Position numbers and translations under genes: made by a program
Source: Isochrysis galbana
Lineage: Eukaryota; Haptophyta; Isochrysidales; Isochrysidaceae
Direction of reading: 5' to 3'
Assembly (NCBI GenBank): GCA_018136815.1
Contig: CM030934.1
Location: forward strand, 5,033,587 to 5,097,586
Length of the DNA stretch: 64,000 nucleotides
Shown: one piece after another, positions 31,337 through 42,500 of the stretch
Position numbering within the stretch: position 1 is the first letter of the stretch
How the letters are laid out: every line of letters begins with the position of its first letter
Notes under the pieces: generated by a model
Told to the model about the DNA's origin: nothing
The model's input: the letters and a program-made list of their open reading frames with translations, nothing else
Databases searched by the model: none

Positions 31337-32554
31337 ATGGGCCACGCGTCGGAAAACCTTTTAGCAGAGAACACAAATGACCCACGGGTCGCGACGGCGG
31401 AGAATGCGCCTGTCGCTGCCGAACAAAACCTCGCCGCTGCCTCAAACTTGAATTCTGTTGGCTGGCAGTTGAGCTTACATGGCTTGCCACCGGGCTCCTC
31501 GACCAATCCCAATCACGCAATGAGCGCATCAGGCACCAACGTCACTCTCACTGCACCAAGTGAGGATGGCAGCAAGTCCTCAGACCACACTTCGAACGAC
31601 TCGCTCGAGGCGACTCGTCTTCCGGGATACATGGAGGGCTTCGCCTCCGGCTACGCACAAGGAAGAGCCGCTGGCATGCTCGAGTCTCAGCCCCGCAGCG
31701 GTACAGGCACAGGGCACCCTGATGATATGGAACCAGTCGAGGTGCATGCCCGCTTTACATAGATCGCGTTAAATCCTGAGCTGTACCACACATCTTACTC
31801 ATTGGTCGTCTTGCTCGGTGCCCTTCCACAGGAGATATCTTTCTACGCATCTGGTGAGCGCAAGCGCTGCCGCTCGGCATGCGTCAACTGTCGCGAGACC
31901 CGCATTCGCTGCGTTATGCTGCGTTGTGGCTCGTGTTCCGGCTGTATCGAGCAGGGCATCGAGTGCGTGCAGAACACCACCAAGAAAAAGCGTGGGCCAC
32001 CGAAAAAGGACGCGCGCATGAACGATAAGAATGGGAGCCGTATGCTCATGTTGGCTCCGGAGGCGTGGGAACGCTCGGCCAAGCGATATTTTACCAACGT
32101 GGGCGACGTCCATGATTCAACGCCTGCGGCCGCGCCAATCCAAGGCGTCGGTCAGGGCACACTTAGGCAAAGCTCTGCTATCGATCATGTTGCCTCGAGG
32201 AGCTTCTCGCCTTCAGTACAGGGCGTGCAGCACATGTTTGGACCTATGATGTTTCAGCAGCGTCCTCCGCAGCTTCCCATACAAAACATGGCTCAGCAAA
32301 TGGGACAGCGGCCGTCAGCGATGCACTTGTCGCAGATGATGCAGATTCCAACCGGCATGTACGATGGACAAGTCGTACCTCCTACGATGGGAGTTTCTCC
32401 GCAACCACTTGTGCCCATGCAATCCCAACAAGTGCAAATGGGCGATCAACGTGCATATCAAAACTACATGATGCAGTTGCAAGCTTTAATTCAGCAGCAG
32501 CAGCAGCCCGACCAATCAGTATCGCGTTTGCACCAGCCCCCTCAGTGGATGTAA
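31337..32554 (+). CDS. Zn(II)2Cys6-type DNA-binding protein
   Basis: Two exons, 31337-31741 and 31832-32554, with a 90-bp phase-0 GT-AG intron, give 375 residues. The first exon is Ser/Asn/Ala-rich with a Gly-Tyr segment (LPGYMEGFASGYAQGRAAGM). The second begins EISFYASGERKRCRSACVNC and has six cysteines spaced C-x2-C-x6-C-x7-C-x2-C-x6-C, the binuclear zinc cluster pattern. It is followed by a basic KKKRGPPKK that could be a nuclear signal or extra DNA contact. The C-terminal half is Gln/Met/Pro-rich with a short poly-Gln, like an activation domain. Binuclear clusters are classical in fungi and less often noted in algae. A transcription-factor role is inferred. Confidence 0.72.
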
Positions 32555-33574
32555 ATGAGGGAATCGCTGCTTCAGTCTGAGCTGTAATACGGTTTCCTAT
32601 GAGGAAGGCAGAGGAAAGCAGATACTGTTGCTTGAGCAACGGGGCTAGGCCAAGGTGCTCGAACGATCTAGTTCAGGCGAGTTCATCGACGTTTTGCTCC
32701 TTTTGGCGTTGAAGTCCCTTTACACAAGATTTCTTCTGTGTCGCCCATTCCCGTGCATGGTGTCGGTGACGGCGTGCATGCGCCTCCTTACGACCACCTC
32801 CTTGTTGGACGCTCAATCAACCTCTACCCCTAAGACGAGTAGCACAAGGGGGGTTGCCGTCGGGTCAACAAGATGTATAACAGGGTGAGTCAGCGCAGGC
32901 GATTAGGAATCGCTTCATGGGCAACAAAGACTACGCCGCCGCTACAATACGCCTCAGCCGCAGTACGTGGGTATCGCGTGTATACTCTCGCGGGCCGTGG
33001 GCACATTCTCATTCCGCGTTCCCGAGCCTGCATGGGTTGGCATTATTATCCTGTTTGTCCGAGAAATAACTTGGTGTCACTCATCGCTCTCAACAATCAA
33101 CAATCGTGCGCATATCGCTCCCTGCGCATATCTCTCTCTTAAGGGACCCTCCTTTCCCGCTGGACCGCATCCCCTCGATCCGCCATAAACTTAATGTGCG
33201 TGTGAATAATATATTGAATTGTGAATTGTGTGCGCCACGTCGTCATACTGACTACTACTAAAATTCTTGATAAAAATTCTGTGAATTCCCACTACTTGCA
33301 CGGCGCGAGGCAGAGTGCTTGTGCTACTCCCTATCACCCGTCCTTATCCACCGTCAACCCCTTTCCCCTCCCCCAGTTCCCTCATAGCGGAGTCTCGCTG
33401 GGTTCGGGGAGGTCGCGCGCGCTGCTTCGACTAGGGGCTGAAGTGAAGGGGGTAGGAGTACGTGCTAACTTCACTCGGGCGCTATCTTGCCCTGTTAGGG
33501 GCCAGCGTTCACGCGAGGTTTCGAGGCGTGAGTATTGGTTTTTCCCTCGCAACTATCGTTAAAACGATAGGGTC
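32555..33574. other. Intergenic spacer
   Basis: No supported gene or RNA. A short perfect hairpin (ctatcgtt/aacgatag) lies at about 33550-33570. Confidence 0.4.
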
Positions 33575-33956
33575 ATGGAGGGCGCCCCGCTCCCCCCCCC
33601 TCCTCCCCACGCCGATGCCACCGAAGACGACGATCTGCTCATGAACACGCCGCTGTCACAGGCTGTCCCCGAAGCCGAAGCGCCCGCGCTCCGACGATCC
33701 CCCCAACCAGGTCCGCGCGAGACATCGCGCGCGCCAGCCCGCGAAGCATGCGAACAGCACAGCATGGCAGCCATGGCTAGGCCTGCCCCATGGCTGCCAT
33801 GCAAGCCAGCAAATCAGCCCTCACCAACCACAGCCACCCACAGCACGAGCGACACACAACTCCAATAGGGGAGGCCTCAGAGCCCGGCCCCTACACTGCC
33901 GCGGTACCGCCCTCGTGCCCATGCACGAGGGGCTGGCCCGGCGCCACCAAACTCAC

Positions 33957-34226
33957 AGCCCCCCATGGGGGCTGTCAAAAAGGCGTACAAAGTGTGTGAA
34001 TCCCACCCATGCTCACGCATGGAGGCGCGCCAACAGAGACCTCCCGACCTTGGGAGGACAGGCACCATGCGCACCACGAACAGAAGTCCCCCATGGGGGC
34101 TGTGGCTGTCAAACGCTGTCAAAAAGGCGTACAAAGTGTGTGAATCCCACCCATGCTCACGCATGGAGGCGCGCCAACAGAGACCTCCCGACCTTGGGAG
34201 GACAGGCACCATGCACCACGAACAGA
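33957..34226 (+). repeat. Tandem duplication of a palindrome-bearing unit
   Basis: A unit of about 125-135 bp (cccccatgggggctgtcaa, aaaggcgtacaaagtgtgtg, cctcccgaccttgggagg, accacgaacag) occurs twice in direct orientation, at 33957-34080 and 34087-34226. The second copy has an extra internal ctgt-type duplication. Each contains a cccccatggggg palindrome and a ctcccgaccttgggag hairpin. Short ORFs over 33575-34612 look like by-products; none is supported. Bases 34613-35096 hold nothing identifiable. Confidence 0.6.
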
Positions 34227-35096
34227 CGCGGCATGAGGCGCCCAGGAAGCACGGACGCACGGACGGGCCGGACCCAGCCCGACCCAGTCTGCCCCAACAG
34301 CACACACCCACACAGAAGGCGAAAAAACACCACACAAACAAAGGCCCCCAGAAGTGGGGGGTCGCGCAGAAGCGCAAGCGAACAGCCAGCCGTCCCAAAC
34401 TGCAGACGGACAAGGAGAGGACTCAGCAACACCCCCCCACACACACACGCCCCACTCAGGTGGCACTAGTCAGCGACCCCAAAGACCGAGGGGGCCACAT
34501 GATGGATGATGGCACCCTGTTTTTCGGTGCTAGGGCACGTCACCCCGCTCGTTCGTGCGGGTGGGGCTTGCTTGGGATGAGCTGGATGGGCGGTGGGGGA
34601 GCTCCTGGATGAGCCGCCTCCGGGGACATGGGGCGTCCCCAGTGCCAGTGGGGCGCAGTGGCGAGGGGGCCTGGGGATCAGGAGCCGTCGCGGCACGCTC
34701 CATAGTTCAAACTATAATAATAACACTGGTTGCTCTTCCATGTGGCCGATAGATTGAAACCGTCAAGAGGAAACCGCTGTGCTAGGGGTCGGGAAGGATA
34801 CTTGAGTTTCCCAAACCTACATGTGGCTGAGTGGCTGGTAGATGTTGCTATTGATTAGCACACAACATAAGATATGTGTCAAGGTGGCTTGGGGTAGCGG
34901 AAAAGATATCCAGCTGAATCATTGTGATGCTGCATGGATGGACCAATTATGACGATAGCGAGTCGGTGACACGTTCCTCATGTTCCGCAAGGCGCCCGAG
35001 ACTAATGCAGCAGGCGATAGATGGGAGGGGCAGCCAACCCAGCTCATGATCTCCTCTTGCTTCTTGTCCCACACTGGCAGACGAGGCGTCATTTTG

Positions 35097-35570
35097 TCAG
35101 CTCGTATATGAATCGTCGATCTTTCGCTTCACTTCCGCCGCCCGCGAATAATCTTCACGCTCAATCGCATCATCGAGCTCAGCATACAGCTGCGATCGAC
35201 TGCTTCTTCTTCGCATGAGGCGCTCAGTGGGCTCAGACTGACCATACACCTCCACGTAAGGAAGATCAGGTAAGCGGATATTGAACCAGGACGCACCTTT
35301 CGGCGTGTCGGCTTTGAAATTGTCTTTATAGAAAGGATTTTGTTCCTTCTCCTTGAGGAGGAAGGCATTCAGTCCTTTCTCGCCAGCTGAGACGGAGTAC
35401 TGGAGATAGCCCGCAGCGGCAAGGAGAGACCCGGCCACCACCACCACTGCTGCATCATTGAAGGCAAGGGTTGGCACTGCTCGTCGAGGGATCGTGGCCG
35501 TTTGCGGAGAGGTAACGGGGTGCGCAGGTTGCCAGGCGACGATAGCTACCATCTGCAGGATCATCCACAT
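35097..35570 (-). CDS. Putative plastid-directed membrane protein with UVR motif
   Basis: 157 residues from the ATG at 35570 (MWMILQMVAIVAWQ, a plausible signal peptide); an upstream in-frame ATG at 35627 would give 176. After the signal comes a short basic region and LAFNDAAV, whose Phe resembles the cleavage context of bipartite red-plastid targeting peptides. One membrane segment (AAVVVVAGSLLAAAGYLQY) follows, then GLNAFLLKEKEQNPFYKDNF and PSW-like ASWFNIRLPDLPYVEVYGQ. The C-terminal LYAELDDAIEREDYSRAAEV matches a UVR (UvrB/UvrC) helical hairpin, found in several plastid proteins. The role is unknown; targeting is inferred from the N-terminus only. Confidence 0.6.
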   Translation of the reverse strand: MWMILQMVAIVAWQPAHPVTSPQTATIPRRAVPTLAFNDAAVVVVAGSLLAAAGYLQYSVSAGEKGLNAFLLKEKEQNPFYKDNFKADTPKGASWFNIRLPDLPYVEVYGQSEPTERLMRRRSSRSQLYAELDDAIEREDYSRAAEVKRKIDDSYTS

Positions 35571-36289
35571 TGCCGGCTGCAGCGAGCGAGCGCACACACA
35601 CTGAAAGAAAATGAGATGAGATGGCATCTCTCGACCGATCTCTCCTCTCTTCTTCCGCTTTTATTCGAATAAAGTAGGTCTCGCGGGAGCGATGAGATGA
35701 GATGGTAGATGGTAGGAGCACGGATTGCCCCCCAAGCGGTATGACGAGGGGGGCAATCGTGCGAGCGGGATTGCTCCCGCAAGCGATGCGAAGATGGAAG
35801 CTGAGGCAGGCCCTTCTGGGAGCGGGGACGCAGAGGCCCTATTGCCGGGTGTGCGCATGGGAGGCAGACAGGGCAACTAAGCTTATACGTGGTTCACCCA
35901 TGGGGGGGCACGCCGGCACGCCCTCCCCCCACCCCCCCCACCCCCACTCCCCACTCTCCACCTCTTGACTCTTGACCTCTTGACCTCTTGTCCCTTGTCC
36001 TTATTGGAGCGAGGCTATCGCTATCAACCAACTATCAACTATCGAATCAAGCACCAAGCATCAAGTTGAATCAAGCATGAGCTTGATCATGACAATTCTC
36101 AATGGGAATGGGGTAAGGGTAAGCAGGGGCCAAGGAATGAAGAGAAGTCTTGAGAGAGGGGGGGGGGAGTGCGCTACGCGCTACATCGCTACCCTAGATG
36201 GGAAATACCTATTTACCGTATTTGGCCAGAGGCCAAATACATATATATTTGGCTGTATTTGTTGAAGCTTGAAGCGCGTCCTAGGTTGT

Positions 36290-36915
36290 AGTCACTGGCT
36301 CACTGGCATGGAGATATAACAGACTTCTATAGAATACGAATACACTACGAAGGTATCACGTTATCGCATTCTCAGAAGCAGAAGAGTCGGTGTTTATAAC
36401 AATACTAGAGAGATTATACACGACACTAACACTAAGTAAGACTAAGCAAAGCCCTACTCTTTGCTCTTTGCCCACACAACCGACTCGGCTAGAACCGCCC
36501 AAGCCCAAGCGGGAATGGGTAGACAGTGGACAACCGAAGAAGAGGATAGACTTATGACTTAAACACGAAGTTAAAACTTTATCCCTTATACACGGTTGGC
36601 CAAAAAGAACAGCTAGCTGACAGCTGAAGCCCAGCGCAGAACTCCTCGCTCCTCGCTCCTCGCGATAGCCTCCAAGTTGGGGGTGACACACATTTTCGAG
36701 CAGCCCAAAGCGCAAGGTATCTATAATAAGACGCGTAACTTAGAGCTCACAAACACACAAACACTCGACACTCGCTCGGCACGTGAGCGATGCGCAACAA
36801 CCGAACCCGGATCCCAAGTAGGAACACAACGAACGCGTGCACATCCCGACAGCCCCACCAAAAAGACATTCAACAGGCCTGCCGTGAACCCGCACTCTGA
36901 ACTAGGCTGGTAGAC
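36290..36915 (+). mobile_element. Decayed second copy of the non-LTR retrotransposon
   Basis: Bases 36305-36475 align with 28058-28195 (gagatata, acagacttctat against acggacttttac, tacactacga, then ctaagcaaagccctac), and the end, caacaggcctgcc through ctctgaactaggct, matches 28499-28535. Frame is lost by indels and short duplications. Bases 35628-36289 include a G-run and short direct repeats but no gene. Confidence 0.6.
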
Positions 36916-37024
36916 GCCTGATGTGAATGTGAATGAACGAGAGTCGAATGAACGACGGCCACGTTTAACGTGAAGCAAGGGCGGCGAGCAGCAGACGCGC
37001 AGACGCGGAGCCGTTCATGGTAGC

Positions 37025-37078
37025 CAACCTACTTTTATAAGTGGGGGTCAATGAGGGCCTCGCGCCGCCGCTGTCTAT
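37025..37078 (+). repeat. Repeat A 5' fragment
   Basis: caacctacttttataagtgg, then gggtcaatgagggcctcgcg: the first 50 bases of family A, just upstream of the copia gag. Confidence 0.65.
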
Positions 37079-37111
37079 GAAAAGGGATTGTGTGGACTCA
37101 AGTGAGTTCTT

Positions 37112-39061
37112 TTGTATATGTGTAGGTTCTATTCCCATAGTGGCAACGTGGGGTGTTGTCGGGACACGTGTTCTCGCCGTTGCGCTAGCGCTATGTTCAT
37201 GCCTATGATCTACACAATGTTGCTGACTATCACTGGGCCCCATAAGGATGGGGCCAAACATGGTACCCCCGCCGAGAGGGGATCAGTCCCTTCTCGCGTG
37301 CGCCTCAGCGCACGCTCACCGAGCCTCTTCACCCAACACAAGGTTGGAAATTGGGCCAACAACGAATTCGTTGTTGAACAAAATTCATTGTCACTGCCAC
37401 CGACTACGCTCCGCGGAGCAACCATCGGGCCTCAATCACTGCACCGGGTCCAACAGTCTCTGTCATCACTGTCTCGCGAACTACTCGCGAATCTCCCTGG
37501 AACTCTGAGCCTCAATGCCCCAAAACCATCTCTGCTGATTGACGGGGAGAACTGTCAACTTTCTCAGCAGTCCAATTATCACTTCACCTTGGATGAGGAG
37601 GAAACAACGCACACGGCACGGTGGTACGTCATCCTCGCGCCTCCCGCGCGAACAGCTGAAGGCATATGGATCGAATCCCGACGCCGCCAGTTTCTTTTAA
37701 TGCAACTTCCAAACCTTCAAGACTGGACAAATTCGTTGCGCCATGCTGCATGGGCCTTCAATTTTTTTGATCCTCATTGCGGGCGCTCACCATCTGGTGC
37801 TAGCCTGGACAACGACACCCCGTCGCAAGTCACTACGACACCCTCGGGACCGAACACCTCACTCCATACAAATTTCCAAGAACAAGCTAAAGTCGCTGAT
37901 TTTGCCTTCATGATAAGTGAGGCCATCAATGAGGACTATGACTCGCGAAAATATCGCTGTCGCCCCTTTGATGGCACGCCAGGCCGCCCCTTCGACTTGT
38001 TTTGCCGCGACTTCAGCAACGCCTTCTCAAGGGACTACATAGGCGATGCGGACTTGACAACTTGTATGTTAGGTCTTGATGTCGGTGGATATGTGGAGCA
38101 AGACCCTAATGCGGATCGTTCCATCTTTGGTGGCGTACCTAGGTTCGAACTCTTCTCAGCAGATGGGACTCCAAAGCAAACCAAAGAGGCCAAACAACTA
38201 TTGAGCGATCACACCAAGAGAAAAAGGGTTCTCTTCTCTCACCTCTTGGAGCACATAACCAACTCGGATCTGAGAGAAATGCTGACTTCACAAGCTCCAC
38301 ACGATGGTGCCAAAGCGTATAGAATCTTATACGATCAATGTCACCAAGAGGTGGATGATTTGACATTGATGGACCTAGATTCTCAATGGGATGCTGTCTC
38401 ACTTCTCACGGTTGGAATCAACGAGCACTCAATATCCAACCTCATTGCCCACCTTCACAGTCTCAATGCAAAACGGCCGTTCAACAAACAAAAAACAAAT
38501 GATCAATTGGTGATCAAAGTTCTCTCGTGTATTACTTCAGACATCTCAGAATCTCTCTCTCACACTTGCCAAGAAGAAATCGCCGCCCCGCCCTCTCGTC
38601 GCCGCTTTTGGACCAATAACGAGCGAGATATACTCAAACTCAAATCGGATCTCCAACCATTGTGGCGGATCAAATTCAACACAGGGGCCATCGCTATACC
38701 TAGCAAGGAGGGCCGTCGCGCTGCTGGCGGGGGGGTACGCCCTGATGCCTCTTACTCTAATGAGACCGCCTTGATGGCTAAAACTACTCAAGGAATGTCA
38801 CAATCACCACAGAGGGCTGTACTAACCTCGTCGCAAGCTATGAAAGCGCCTAGATGCTATCGCTGTCAAGGTTCGGGGCACCAAGCCAGCACATGTCCGA
38901 CCCCGCCTGATCAGTCTGTCACTATCCAAGACTGGATAATGGCCCTTCAGTCGCACGCCGGCACACGCAGCAAGGGTAGAGGAAAAGGAAGATCGAGGGA
39001 CAATAGGGGCGGCCGAGGTAAAGGGAACTCCGCCTATGTCGCTTCTGATGTAGACACCCGG
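37112..39061 (+). CDS. gag: Ty1/copia-type gag, interrupted by gypsy LTR
   Basis: The open frame nominally runs to 39271, but its last 70 codons read through the antisense gypsy LTR, so the copia part ends at 39061. It encodes about 650 residues. The central region has the helical gag fold (KYRCRPFDGTPGRPFDLFCR, then HEVDDLTLMD-type and NDQLVIKVLSCITSD segments) seen in copia gags. A CCHC knuckle, CYRCQGSGHQASTCP (C-x2-C-x4-H-x4-C), and a basic GRGKGRSRDNRGGRGKG tail for RNA binding follow. The true start is uncertain: the frame opens near 37112 without a clear ATG context, and no 5' LTR was delimited. The matching integrase/RT piece is at 63179-64000. The segment between (protease and most of integrase) is absent. 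Confidence 0.7.
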
Positions 39062-39258
39062 AGTAACAGCAAAAACAAAATTCGAATCGCAAATTTCGAG
39101 ATCAAAACCTGCAAACCTGGACTTGAGACCATGGGGAATCCGAATCTGTGTGTCTTGTGCGTCAGTGGCAACACGGGGAACTGTTCAATTGTAATTGTGA
39201 GCGCGTACCTTACACGAATATTCATGCCTACAGCCTTCAGATGGGCAGGAATACAACA
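39062..39258 (-). repeat. Gypsy 3' LTR
   Basis: On the minus strand it starts TGTTGTATTCCTGCCC and ends GCTGTTACT. The element's polypurine tract (aagtcgggggg) lies immediately before it at 39259-39270. Another copy is at 50478-50674 (contig-overlap duplicate), and the 5' LTR is at 62982-63178. Confidence 0.8.
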
Positions 39259-39515
39259 CCCCCCGACTTAAATCGAGACGTCTCCCGATGTCGAGCCAAG
39301 AGAGTTCATTTAACCATACGAGACGAGAGACCTAGAGGAGGAGGATTAACCCATGGATCCAAAGCGAGCACAAAATCGGCAGCTTAGCGCGGCGGCCCCC
39401 GATTTCGTACGTCACGTCCTACCACGTTCTCCCTTTTACAGGAGTTTTGCTCGGGCAGTTGCGCTGGGTCAGGCGCTGACGCGACGCTAATCATCCACTT
39501 CCGGTCGACTTAGCG

Positions 39516-42500
39516 CTACGATTGTGAACGAGAACGAGTACGACTCGAAGGCAGATCAGGAGGAGTACGACTTGTCTCTTGAATTCGACGTGGAATAACT
39601 TGATTGGATTGGGAACTTGAGCTTGGACTTGAAGAGGAGTCTACAGCGGAGTGAGCTTGGGGTTGAACCGGACGGCGGTCGAAAGTGGTGTCGTACGACT
39701 CAACTAGATCAGCACAACGCCGAAGCAACTCAATTCGAGACTCCCAAGTAGCTTCAGAACGAGGATAGCCGCGCCATTTGACGAGATACTTGAATGAAAC
39801 TCCATCGCCCTTGCGATCGAGTAACTCTTCGACCAAGTACTCATCTTCAGCGAGCGGAGACGAATCGGTGACGGTGAAGTACGGACGAAGATTGGAAATG
39901 TGAACTTCATCCTTGACTTGACGATTTTCGAGATCGCGTAGACGGTAGCGAGTGGCCGAGATGGCTTCTTCTACTCGGTAGGGACCGGAGTAGAGATATT
40001 GAAGTTTGTTGGCGTGGCCAGGGATTCGACGACAAACTCTGTCTCCTGGTTTGAAGGTGACACCGAGTTTAGACTTTTGAGAGGCGGAGCGCATCGATTC
40101 GCGTTGGGCTTCTTGAGTACTTTCGAGGGCGGAACGCCACGACTCGAGAAGCTTCTTATTGAGCTCGGTGGCGTAAATGACGGCATCGGACGGAGGCCTA
40201 GATGGAAGCAACTCGAGAACAGGAGCAGGGTCAGCAAGTTGAGCTGGAAGACGAAGCTCCCGACCAAACAAGATAGCCGCGGGTGACTTGGGTACGACGC
40301 GACCGGCGGTCGCTCGCATAGACATGAGAAGAAACGGAAGGTGGTCGACCCAATGGGCGCCGCCTTCATTGGAGACTCGAGTCATCGTGAGGAGAGTTTG
40401 TTGAGCTCTTTCCACTAGCCCTACGCCTTCGTGGCGATAGGCTTCAGTAGTGCTCAAGTCCGTGCCAGTCGCTTTGAGAATTAGGTCCACTAACCGAGAG
40501 CAAAGATTCGAGCCGGCGTCGGTTCGAAGTTGGCGAGGGACTCCATAACGAGATACGATGAGACGCATGAAGACGTCCAGACATTTTGCGGACGAGGGGT
40601 TACCGTTGCAAGGCTCAGCTTCAATCCAACGAGAGAGAGAATCGACGAAAACAATCAGCTTATCAAAACCGGAGCGGCCGGATACGAAATCGTGGGTGGG
40701 AGCCATCGAAAGAATATCGCAATAGACGACGTCGAAAGGATAGGATCCGATAGAAAGACCGGATGGATGGGCGAGCGGTCGCGGTAACGGTTTGCCAAGA
40801 GTGCATTCATGGCACTCTCGAACGTACTCCGATACAGAGGCGGATAGGCCAGGCCAGTAAACTCGAGAACGAAGTAGGGTAGTCATCCTTGTCGCACCTG
40901 GGTGACCAAGGTGGTCATGGTAGGCGCGGAGGTACGTGTCACGAAGGGACTCCGGAATGTATAAACGAAGAGGAGCCTCTTCCGCCTCTGAGGAGCGGTA
41001 GTAGAGTAGGCCATCGCGAAGCAGGAATCGGGACCTCTTCTTCGACGACGAGCTAGAGTCGATCGAAGAGGAAGCTTTCGGAAGGATCGACTCGAGTTCA
41101 GAAATGATCGAGCTAGCGAACTCGTCGGTAGAGAGCGCTTGACGCAATTCGTCGGCATGAGGCACGCCCACATCGAGATACGAGGAGGTAATCGACTCCG
41201 AAGATTCCGATGCTTGACGAGCGAGCCTATCGTTTGCTTGTTGGCGGCGAGCGGTGAGGGTGGATGAAGTAACCGCGGCGGCAACTATGTCGTGAATTTC
41301 GGAAGAATCGAAAGAATGGACGTCACTCTCCTCGAGATGGAGAGGATCGTGATCGGGCTCGAGAGCAACTAGGCGGGATAAGCCGTCGGCGTCCCAGTGA
41401 GTGACTCCAGGTTTGTGCACGACGTCGAATCGATATTCGGCTAGCTTCAGGACCCATCGCATGAGGCGCGAGGCTGGACCACCGGTGACTTGATCTTTCA
41501 TCGTGTGAAGCCAGCGCAAAGCTGAATGGTCTACGACGAGGGTGAAGTGGCGACCCCAAAGATAAGGCCTCCAATTTCGGATCGATTCTAGCGCTGCTAG
41601 AAGTTCGATTTCAGTAACTGTCCAATGGCGCTCAGCCGGACTCAAACTACGACCGTAGTATGCAACAACGCGCTCTCTCCCTTCGTCGTCTTTCTGAGCA
41701 AGGACGCCGGCGATGCCTAGCTTGCTAGCACCGTCGGTCTTAACGAGGAAAGGACGGTCGTCTCGAGGAGGTGCGAGTACGGGTTCTTCACAGATAGCTT
41801 GCTTGAGATCTTCGATAGCCTGGCGACAGGCTTCTGTTTGCGACTCGACCGGGACATCGCACCCTTTCCGCGTGAGAGCGGTTAACGGCGCTGCACGGAT
41901 CGCAAAACGGCGTATAAAACGGCGGTAGTACGAGCACAGTCCAAGGAAAGAACGGACGGCTCCGATAGAGTTGATTTGGGTAGGGTCGATTTTCGAGACG
42001 GCTTCCACTTTCTTGGGATCCATCCGAAGACCTTCACGCGAAACAACGTGGCCGAGATATTCAGCCGAGGTGGCAAAGAAAACGCATTTCGACATCTTGC
42101 AAGTGAGGCCCGCCCAGATGAGACGTTCCAAGACAAGATCAAGACGGTGTAACATTTGTTGGAATGACGACTCTTCCCTGGCCTGCAGCGAGTCACCTAC
42201 GCCTGTCGACCAGGCGCCGACATCATCCAAGTATGGCATACAAATCTCCCATGCCAGCCCACCGAGAACGGCGTCCATGAGGCGGCACATATACGAGGGA
42301 CCGGATTGAACACCAAAAGGCAAGTAATTGAACTCGTACTTGCCGCGATGAGTAGTGAACGCGGTGATATGTTTATCGGACTCTTTGATCGGTATACCCC
42401 AGAAACCAGATGCCAGGTCCAGGGTGCAAAGGAATAGAGAATCAAGGTTGCCTTGGCCGGACGACAATCGGTCGATGGCTTCTACCGTGAGGGGAAGAGG

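Noticed and set aside
33960-34230. CRISPR-like array
   Set aside because: There are only two long direct copies, no short regularly spaced repeats, and the context is eukaryotic.
36965-39062. Whether the plus-strand gag and the minus-strand gypsy pol form one element
   Set aside because: They are on opposite strands, the gypsy has its own gag (59123-62104) in its own orientation, and an LTR separates them.
39062-39271. Last 70 codons of the copia gag frame as genuine gag sequence
   Set aside because: This stretch is exactly the gypsy LTR in antisense; the same LTR occurs next to unrelated copia sequence at 63178.
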